This document shows positions 32,409 through 37,302 of a stretch of DNA of 37,302 bases, piece after piece (the stretch's first letter is position 1; each line of letters begins with the position of its first letter). A program made the position numbers and the translations under genes. The stretch comes from an uncultured Methanomicrobiales archaeon (GTDB lineage: Archaea > Halobacteriota > Methanomicrobia > Methanomicrobiales > Methanospirillaceae): positions 1-37,302 of the forward strand of contig CAIKOD010000132.1 of assembly GCA_903828975.1 (NCBI GenBank), written 5' to 3'. The notes below the pieces were generated by a model, which saw nothing but the letters and a program-made list of their open reading frames with translations, was not told the DNA's origin and searched no databases.

Positions 32409-32722
32409 TATGATACCTCCGCCCGCTCGGGTCCGTGGCATTGATGCATCGAGATACACCGTTTGACGGTGACATACTTTCCGCATGCCCCTGACCAGTC
32501 GATCGTATCTTTTGTGTGCAGCCACCGACAAGATGAACAGCGGTCCCCGATCTCGTTCGACGCTTCATCACAGGTCGTTTCTTGTTCATATTGATCTTCG
32601 ATCTCTCTCGCCTGGTATGCAAGATCCTGTGCATCGAACTCAATCGCTGTTGCCTGTTTCTGTAACCGGGCAGATTCGCCCCGTAGTGCTGCGATGAGTG
32701 CTGCATCTTCGGCGGTTATCAT
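32408..32722 (-). CDS. Coiled-coil / Cys-rich protein, 104 aa
   Basis: ATG 32722 overlaps the previous stop (ATGA) and follows GGGGGT. Residues 1-49 are a long amphipathic helix (MITAEDAALIAALRGESARL, then QKQATAIEFDAQDLAYQARE), likely a coiled coil. The C-terminal half has six cysteines (C51, C62, C65, C80, C89, C95) with a CxxC at 62-65, consistent with one zinc site. No family is recognised. A helix plus zinc module suggests a small binding or adaptor protein; this is inference. Confidence 0.72.
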   Translation of the reverse strand: MITAEDAALIAALRGESARLQKQATAIEFDAQDLAYQAREIEDQYEQETTCDEASNEIGDRCSSCRWLHTKDTIDWSGACGKYVTVKRCISMHQCHGPERAEVS

Positions 32723-33108
32723 GCCGGGACCCCCTGGGGTGTTGCAGGTCCTTTCACCATTGCTGCAGGCACCCATTCAATCGTGGAGATGTTCGCGAAT
32801 TTCCTTGAACCTGCGACGGTTGCCCGCATATGAGAGAGTGGGGAGATGTATCGCCGGCCCTTGATCTGATACATTACTGCCCGGCCGGACCCGTTGATCC
32901 ATGCCTGGCCTGCGTCGATTGGTTCGCCGGTATTGTTCCAGACCGGGCCCATGTCCCACACGGTCACACGTGACCGGTCCTCTACCAGGCGTGATACATC
33001 AGAGCGGGCGATTGCGGCCTGGACTATTTTCACATCGATTCTCAACATGCCGCCGGAGAGTTTCACGGTTCCGACGTGCTCAATATTGGGAAATACGGTT
33101 TGCGACAC
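32719..33108 (-). CDS. Unknown protein, first gene of the seven-gene operon, 129 aa
   Basis: The start is GTG 33108, with GGTGA (33115-33119) six bases upstream; a TATA box and palindromic operator candidate lie just beyond. The product is mainly beta: MSQTVFPNIEHVGTVKLSGG, IDVKIVQAAIARSDVSRLVED, SRVTVWDMGPVWNNTGEPID, AWINGSGRAVMYQIKGRRYI, and a tail ending WVPAAMVKGPA. No Cys and no recognised family. It overlaps the next gene by four bases. As the first and best-expressed gene it may be the key product of the operon, but its role is unknown. Confidence 0.75.
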   Translation of the reverse strand: MSQTVFPNIEHVGTVKLSGGMLRIDVKIVQAAIARSDVSRLVEDRSRVTVWDMGPVWNNTGEPIDAGQAWINGSGRAVMYQIKGRRYISPLSHMRATVAGSRKFANISTIEWVPAAMVKGPATPQGVPA

Positions 33109-33128
33109 GTTCTTTCACCACATACTAT

Positions 33129-33141
33129 GTCAACGTTTGAC
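33129..33141 (-). promoter_or_regulatory. Palindromic operator candidate between TATA box and start
   Basis: GTCAA-CGT-TTGAC is a perfect inverted repeat with a 3-base centre. It lies directly downstream of the TATA box (33142-33150) and upstream of the predicted transcription start (~33122), where a bound repressor would block polymerase. Confidence 0.5.
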
Positions 33142-33150
33142 GTTATATAT
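33142..33150 (-). promoter_or_regulatory. TATA box for the seven-gene operon
   Basis: TATATAACG on the minus strand. Predicted transcription start about 33122, leaving a ~14-base leader with GGTGA before the GTG start at 33108. Confidence 0.5.
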
Positions 33151-33452
33151 CGTCTCCATGTGCGGTGTGAAAGTGAATATAGTATTATATCGTCATATAA
33201 TGCAATAATAAAATTAGAAATTTTGCCCTGCGGGTCAGCCCACTGCCGGCCTCCGGCCGTCTCCGAGGGCTGCCCCTTCGGGTTCTCGTTCGTTGGTGCG
33301 CTGTCGCTCCTCGACGCCGCGACGGCCTGGCCGGCCGTAACCGGGCGTCTTCGTCGCTGGTTGTGTGGTTGACCAGACCATCCTATTTCAACCTGTCATT
33401 CAATCCGCCTCTATTGGTTTGATTTTTATTCGTATCGCACATTCATCCTACT

Positions 33453-33962
33453 ATGGACCCGGCCAAGATCCAAGCCCTCGAAGATAGGTTAGGACACAAT
33501 TTCACTGATCGAAAAAAATTGTATCAGGCCCTTACACACTCAACGTTCTCTAACGTGGAAAAAAAGAAGCAGGTTGGAGCAAGAGATTGCCCGCATCAGG
33601 AAGCTTATGCAGTCCTGGGGGATGCAATTTTAAAAACAGTATTTGTATGGATGCTCATGGATAGGGGACATACAACCAAAGGGGACATAACTAAATTAAA
33701 AGAGGATTTGGAAAATAACTTGAAATTGGCGGAAGTAGGGAAACGTCTCCGTCTTCTTGAGGACGAATTATTTATCCACAATGTAGGTTCAGAAGAAAAG
33801 TTGAGAGAAGGAGCAGACACATATTATTCCGATACCGTTGAGGCGTTGATCGGTGCAATTTTTATCGATAGTAAATTCAATTTTTCAATGACTCGGAACA
33901 GCATATCCAAGATATTTGCGCAAGAATTGGCAAATTTAGAGAGAGATGTTAGCAATTGTTAA
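33453..33962 (+). CDS. RNase III-domain protein without dsRNA-binding domain, 169 aa
   Basis: The protein is a single RNase III endonuclease-like domain. ALTHSTFSN (26-34) and HQEAYAVLGDAILK (48-61) match the signature region; D127 and E130 lie in YYSDTVEALIGAIFID (124-139). Compared with the E. coli motif NERLEFLGD, the first Glu (E50) and Asp (D57) are kept but the metal-ligand Glu is Ala53. There is no C-terminal dsRBD (E. coli RNase III is ~226 residues). Similar short proteins occur in archaea; role unknown. The start ATG 33453 is close to a TATA-like TTTTTATT, so a near-leaderless transcript is likely. It is divergent from the seven-gene operon and ends ~80 bases before inverted-repeat copy B. 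Confidence 0.85.
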   Translation: MDPAKIQALEDRLGHNFTDRKKLYQALTHSTFSNVEKKKQVGARDCPHQEAYAVLGDAILKTVFVWMLMDRGHTTKGDITKLKEDLENNLKLAEVGKRLRLLEDELFIHNVGSEEKLREGADTYYSDTVEALIGAIFIDSKFNFSMTRNSISKIFAQELANLERDVSNC

Positions 33963-34504
33963 TCTGTTGTCGTCTATAATAACTTGTTCCCTCGTTGCCG
34001 AGTCCGGTGCTCTCTCCCAACCCAATCCTGTTCACCCGGGCCGTCGCAGGTGGCATGGTCTCAGCCAGGCCTCGGCCACCACAAGTAGCTCGCAAGCGGT
34101 AGCGGAAAGCGAGCGATTTTTTATTCAATTTGGGGCCAAGCGGCCCGAGTGAACGCCGCTATGGGGAGCGAAGGTAACGAGACGTTCTCAAACGGCTCGT
34201 CCGAGCCCCACATGCGTCGCGTGAACGAGTCACTGAGCGTCTGCACTTGTACGGTACTCAGCGAACGGGACCGATGGTATCAGCCATGTGTCCCAGAGCG
34301 TGATGAATCAGGCGATGACGAGGAGCATCGCGACGATGTCATGGCCGTCAGTAGCACCCCGGAATAATCTGAAAAAACAAGGGCATGATGTGAGCGGAGG
34401 AGGTCCGGAACGGAAACGAAGTGAAGTGAGGAACCGAGGGAGCGAACATGATGGCCGAGGGAAATATTACAGAAAGCAGTTGGCCGATAAATTAATTGAA
34501 GGCT
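33963..34504. other. Long non-coding stretch containing inverted-repeat copy B
   Basis: Repeat copy B (34043-34456) fills most of it. Left of it is a short GC-rich stretch after the RNase III stop, right of it the end of the HEPN-like gene. Open frames at 34149-34367 and 34288-34515 lie in the repeat and are not supported. Confidence 0.55.
34043..34456 (-). repeat. ~415 bp inverted repeat, copy B
   Basis: Matches the reverse complement of copy A (30281-30700). The core runs 34197-34233 and 34235-34265 with one mismatch. The two copies flank 3.3 kb that holds the seven-gene operon and the RNase III-domain gene. No target duplication is visible at the outer edges, and no transposase lies between the copies. 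Confidence 0.75.
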
Positions 34505-34876
34505 TTATGGTTTAAGACTTGACACAATTCGTTCCGCCTTGCCAATTGAGGCTCGCGAATTATTATCCGTAGCCACATAACAGGGCAAATCGTAATCACA
34601 ATCGTTTCTCCATTGTCGTAATCTATCCAATTCAGAGGAAATCGGTCGTAAATTGTGATCCGAGAAGCAGACTCGTAGGGTTTTATGATCCTCCTCGTTA
34701 CCTTCAGGTGTGTACCCTAAGTAGTCAACCGCATAAGTCCTGGCGTGACAAAATGCAGCATAATAGGACCTACCGATTGCAGATCTATAGGCTCCCTCTT
34801 GGGGGATATTATTAGATATACCATTTGAATGGAGAAATTTCGCAATATCGAGAAAGTGTGTCCACTCAAATTGCAT
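34505..34876 (-). CDS. HEPN-like protein, 123 aa
   Basis: All-helical protein with the layout of HEPN domains: a first helix (FEWTHFLDIAKFLH region), then AYRSAIGRSYYAAFCHARTY (29-48), a loop, and a last helix with RLRQWRNDCDYDLP (85-98). The RSAIGRSYYAAF helix and the R-x-x-x-D-Y variant of the HEPN catalytic motif (R90...Y95) are typical of HEPN proteins from toxin-antitoxin and defence loci, many of which are RNases; the canonical R-x4-6-H is not seen, so nuclease activity is uncertain. ATG 34876 lies three bases after the previous stop. It is last in a TIGR04255-unknown-HEPN operon beside hsdM. Confidence 0.75.
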   Translation of the reverse strand: MQFEWTHFLDIAKFLHSNGISNNIPQEGAYRSAIGRSYYAAFCHARTYAVDYLGYTPEGNEEDHKTLRVCFSDHNLRPISSELDRLRQWRNDCDYDLPCYVATDNNSRASIGKAERIVSSLKP

Positions 34877-34879
34877 GTA

Positions 34880-35434
34880 TTATCCTCTTGGGGGACGAAA
34901 ATCTGAAGTCACAAGGAGCCAGCCATTTTGACCCTCCAGAGCAGGTTCGTATTCTCTGCAGATGGAGTCGATCTTGTCGAGAATATCTGAATCGTACTTA
35001 TTCTGCCGGACATAAATCGTAATGTATTCATCGGAAATTTCCGGATCATGGTACATTTCGATACTAACTTCAGCATTTCGTCCAAAAGTCTCTGCCGTGA
35101 CAATGCATGCAAAGAGTGTTGCATCATATATTCCACGATATCGCAGAAGATAATCCACAACTTCGTCAGAATTATGAATTCTTAACCCGAGATACTGAAT
35201 TAGTCGGAGAAGGGAATATTCGACGGTTGCAGCATTGCGAGTAAAATCTTCTTTGTACAGGTTTTGATTTATTGCGTCAGAATATGAGGATTCAACAAAT
35301 GTTTCCATCAAAATTTTATCGAGCCATTCATTTAATTTTTGTATCCATGGAACCTCGGAGCTGTCGTAAGGATGTTTTTCTATCCAATATTTCCTCTGAT
35401 AACCCAGTGAACCGGCACTCGAATATTCTGACAA
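34880..35434 (-). CDS. Unknown protein between TIGR04255 and HEPN genes, 184 aa
   Basis: The start is TTG 35434, fixed by GGAGG (35443-35447) eight bases upstream; no ATG is nearby, and the upstream stop is three bases away. The product is helical and charged: MSEYSSAGSLGYQRKYWIEK, a W-rich helix (WIQKLNEWLDKIL), AATVEYSLLRLIQYLGLRIH (about 69-88), DYLLRYRGIYDATLFACIVT (about 94-113), then a strand-rich C-terminus (YITIYVRQNKYDS) ending QNGWLLVTSDFRPPRG. I do not recognise the family. Its place between two genes of a likely defence or toxin unit suggests it is part of the same system. AT-rich base use fits horizontal gain. Confidence 0.75.
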   Translation of the reverse strand: MSEYSSAGSLGYQRKYWIEKHPYDSSEVPWIQKLNEWLDKILMETFVESSYSDAINQNLYKEDFTRNAATVEYSLLRLIQYLGLRIHNSDEVVDYLLRYRGIYDATLFACIVTAETFGRNAEVSIEMYHDPEISDEYITIYVRQNKYDSDILDKIDSICREYEPALEGQNGWLLVTSDFRPPRG

Positions 35435-35437
35435 TTT

Positions 35438-36178
35438 TTAAACCTCCTTATTAAACAAATCTTCCAGTTTTGGTGTTATGCACCCTTTGAATTGATCACG
35501 AACGATGTTATGTGCTTCCTCGACCCAATCCAAAGCTGCGTCCGGGGATACAGTATTTTTTTGAGCAAGATAATACTCCGTTGTTAAAATGAATGCCGAA
35601 TTATTAGGATTGTCCGGAATTGCCGAGGTAAGTTGTAATTTACATATATCTCGTTTGTTACTATATGGAAATTCGCACCCAATTAGGAAATTAATAAAAT
35701 TCTGAGGAAGGCTCGACCCCAAAGAGGGGCTAAACTGAAAATATTCTTCCATAACAACCGTACTTCCGGGAATCTCAATTTTGTCAATATACAAAAGTGC
35801 AGCCCTGTCAATTCCTTCAATATCTGTAAATTCTTTTATGGTATTGAATGCTTGATGAATTTTAGGTTTAAAACTCTCCCATCCGGGGTATGGTTTTAAA
35901 TGATTTACGGAGAGTATTCGATCTCCAATTTGCAGGAGTGATTTTCGATCATTTGTCAATATTACGGCTTTCTTTGAGGGCGTTTTAATCCGGTGTCTCA
36001 CACCGGTATCATCCACCTGCATTTCTATTTCTTGTTCAAGTTTACTCTCTCGTATCGGGAATTCGGATTTTAATTTCCCATATACAAGACCAGGGATAGT
36101 TGGATCCCATTTTGTTTCAGGAGAGAAACGGAATTCACATACAGCTTCAATGATCGGGGGATTACGATATTGCGTCAT
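35438..36178 (-). CDS. TIGR04255 family protein, 246 aa
   Basis: The N-terminus QYRNPPIIEAVCEFRFSPET is the hallmark of this sporadically distributed family, followed by a strand-rich middle (LLQIGDRILSVNHLKPYPGWESF at about 81-103; RAALLYIDKIEIPG at about 125-138) and a C-terminal half ending in a helix (DAALDWVEEAHNIVRDQFKG). Typical length is 230-280 residues. Function is unknown; members often stand upstream of toxin-like or defence genes. It is the first gene of a three-gene operon with three-base gaps. ATG 36178 follows AGGAAAT; the promoter is somewhere in 36179-36330. The unit directly follows hsdM, where hsdS would be expected. Confidence 0.85.
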   Translation of the reverse strand: MTQYRNPPIIEAVCEFRFSPETKWDPTIPGLVYGKLKSEFPIRESKLEQEIEMQVDDTGVRHRIKTPSKKAVILTNDRKSLLQIGDRILSVNHLKPYPGWESFKPKIHQAFNTIKEFTDIEGIDRAALLYIDKIEIPGSTVVMEEYFQFSPSLGSSLPQNFINFLIGCEFPYSNKRDICKLQLTSAIPDNPNNSAFILTTEYYLAQKNTVSPDAALDWVEEAHNIVRDQFKGCITPKLEDLFNKEV

Positions 36179-36331
36179 TCGGCGATTTCCTATTCCGATG
36201 ATTAGCCACTATTACATTCCAATTGTGACATATTACAGAAATGATACTATAATAGGTTATTCCTTTTAATCAGGAGAAAAAATCCGAATTTAGTTATTAT
36301 TTATCGCCTTAACTTTGTATTAATTTTACGG

Positions 36332-36350
36332 ATCCATCTGGGTGATGGAT
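36332..36350 (-). terminator. Hairpin after hsdM
   Basis: ATCCATC (36332-36338) pairs perfectly with GATGGAT (36344-36350) around a 5-base loop, 18 bases after the hsdM stop. A T-poor but AT-rich tail follows on the minus strand. It would separate hsdM from the next operon. Confidence 0.45.
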
Positions 36351-36367
36351 TAAGAGTATAAATAATG

Positions 36368-37302
36368 TTATTTCGGCAACAACGCCCTTAATTCCTTAAT
36401 ATTCTCTTTAATCTGGTCTTCCAGGTTCTCTATTTTCTGGAGGATTACTTCCGGTTTTTCGTATGAAATATCCTCATACACGATCTCCTTGTACCGTGAA
36501 AGCGAAAGGTCGTACCCGTTTTCCTTAATTTCACTGATTGGAACATAGAAGCACTTTTGAGTCCGGTCAGCCGGGTTTTCCTCTTTTCTCCTTCTGAACT
36601 GTTCAATGATATCAGGAATATCCCCCTTGCGATCGATCGGTGTCCGCTTGTCATCGAGGGAATATCCATCTGACTCCATATCGTAGAACCAGACTTTTTC
36701 CGTGCTGCCGCCCTTGGTGAAAACCAGGACTGCGGTTGACACTCCCGCATAGGGTTTGAATACACCTGATGGCATCGAGACTATGCCTTCCAGCTGGCAT
36801 TTGGTGAGGAGGAGTTCCCGGAGTTTTTTATGGGCATTTGAACTCCCGAACAGGACCCCGTCCGGGACAATTACTCCGCATTTCCCGCCTGTCTGGAGGA
36901 GGAGGAGCATCCTCTCGACGAAGAGGAGCTCGGTCTTGGTAGTCGGCAGGGAGAGGAGATCATTGATATCAGTTTTATCGATGCTGCCCTTGAACGGAGG
37001 ATTTGCGAGGACAATGGTGTAACGCTCCTTCTCCTGGAAACCCTTCGAGAGCGTGTCCGTCAGTTGGACCTGTGGCGCCCGGATCCCGTGAAGGACCATG
37101 TTCATGAGGGAGATCCGCACCATGGTCGAATCAAAATCGTAGCCGTAGAAGGTATCTGTCCAGAGCTTCTCCCAATGTTTTGGATCCGTAATCCTGTCGC
37201 CTATCAGGTTATATGCTTCTCCGTCCTCGTCAACCTCGACCATTTCCGGGCTTGTGTACCGGCGGATGATGTACTCGTACGCATTGACAAGGAACCCAGC
37301 AG
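36368..37302 (-). CDS. hsdM: Type I restriction-modification DNA methyltransferase subunit, C-terminal part
   Basis: The frame enters at the right edge (311 codons visible) and stops at 36368. The first residues, AGFLVNAYEYII, are the end of the SAM-binding motif I region (GTAGF). Catalytic motif IV is NPPF (in VLANPPFKGS, about residue 100 of the visible part), preceded by FYGYDFDSTMVRISLMNMVLHGI, a standard HsdM block. Later segments GKCGVIVPDGVLFGS, LEGIVSMPSGVFKPYAGVSTAVLVF and the tail SRYKEI, then a coiled coil (VILQKIENLEDQIKENIKEL), complete it. HsdM methylates adenine N6 as part of HsdM2S. The start and the N-terminal helical domain lie outside. No hsdS follows; three unrelated genes do. 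Confidence 0.93.
   Translation of the reverse strand, partial: AGFLVNAYEYIIRRYTSPEMVEVDEDGEAYNLIGDRITDPKHWEKLWTDTFYGYDFDSTMVRISLMNMVLHGIRAPQVQLTDTLSKGFQEKERYTIVLANPPFKGSIDKTDINDLLSLPTTKTELLFVERMLLLLQTGGKCGVIVPDGVLFGSSNAHKKLRELLLTKCQLEGIVSMPSGVFKPYAGVSTAVLVFTKGGSTEKVWFYDMESDGYSLDDKRTPIDRKGDIPDIIEQFRRRKEENPADRTQKCFYVPISEIKENGYDLSLSRYKEIVYEDISYEKPEVILQKIENLEDQIKENIKELRALLPK

Larger units (their letters stand above)
33109..33452. other. Divergent promoter region and GC-rich non-coding block
   Basis: Left part: operator candidate and TATA box of the minus-strand operon. Middle (33226-33372): GC-rich block with CAGCCC/GGGCTG (33236-33241 with 33267-33272) enclosing GCCGG/CCGGC (33245-33249 with 33253-33257). 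Right part: AT-rich promoter of the RNase III-domain gene. No protein gene is supported. Confidence 0.5.

Noticed and set aside
31648-32706. 352-codon minus-strand open frame
   Set aside because: It runs across four small genes that have ribosome binding sites and stop-start overlaps. Only its last 68 codons, after a good ribosome binding site, are taken as a gene.
30281-34456. Group II intron or known IS element as identity of the inverted repeats
   Set aside because: I could not find a domain V-like hairpin, a reverse transcriptase or a transposase; the repeats match nothing I know.
1-37302. CRISPR array, tRNA or rRNA genes
   Set aside because: No regularly spaced short repeats and no cloverleaf or rRNA-like segment was found by reading; a covariance-model scan was not possible.

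Overview
The window looks like a stretch of a methanogenic archaeal chromosome, most likely order Methanomicrobiales (Methanoregula or a close relative). The grounds are: soluble receiver-PAS-histidine kinases with the FTGRGREEVV receiver signature and TRHDVxNQ phosphoacceptor box seen in that group; archaeal lipoproteins with Thr/Pro-rich linkers; GGAGG/GGTGA ribosome binding sites; and TATA boxes about 25-30 bases before predicted transcription starts. The genus is an inference, because no rRNA or tRNA gene was seen.

Positions 1-13.9 kb form an envelope and stress region. It has a partial SulP anion transporter, two DUF6325-like proteins (one in an operon with a SHOCT protein), three HdeD-family membrane proteins (one with a His-rich N-terminal domain), a small-multidrug-export/BASS fusion transporter, a DUF2254 membrane protein in an operon with two membrane-anchored alpha/beta hydrolases, a PEGA-domain protein, and lipoproteins including one with three META domains. 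A 32-residue membrane peptide with its own TATA box and ribosome binding site lies at 6254-6352.

Positions 14.0-25.2 kb are two tandem minus-strand signalling genes. One encodes 2407 residues with about 14 PAS domains and the other 1280 residues with about 6. Both run receiver, PAS, GAF-like, more PAS, HisKA-like, HATPase, with no membrane segment.

Positions 25.2-30.2 kb are a transition into accessory DNA. They hold a possible structured RNA, an orphan immunity-type protein, a PNPOx-like flavoprotein, a toxin/antitoxin pair whose DUF4258 toxin is frameshifted while its YgiT-type antitoxin is intact, two unrecognised proteins, hairpin-rich non-coding DNA and a second META lipoprotein.

Positions 30.3-34.5 kb look like a small mobile or island segment. 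Two diverged copies of a ~420 bp repeat in opposite orientation (30281-30700 and 34043-34456) flank a tightly packed seven-gene minus-strand operon (five small unknown proteins, two of them Cys-rich, then DUF6573 and an excisionase-like HTH protein) and a plus-strand RNase III-domain gene. The operon has a palindromic operator candidate between its TATA box and predicted start. Positions 34.5-37.3 kb hold a three-gene operon (TIGR04255 family, unknown, HEPN-like) directly downstream of a type I restriction-modification hsdM that runs off the edge. No hsdS is seen, so this looks like a defence locus.

The strongest candidates for something undescribed are the repeat-flanked operon with the RNase III-like gene and the TIGR04255-unknown-HEPN operon beside hsdM. 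Functions for both are inferred from context, not shown.
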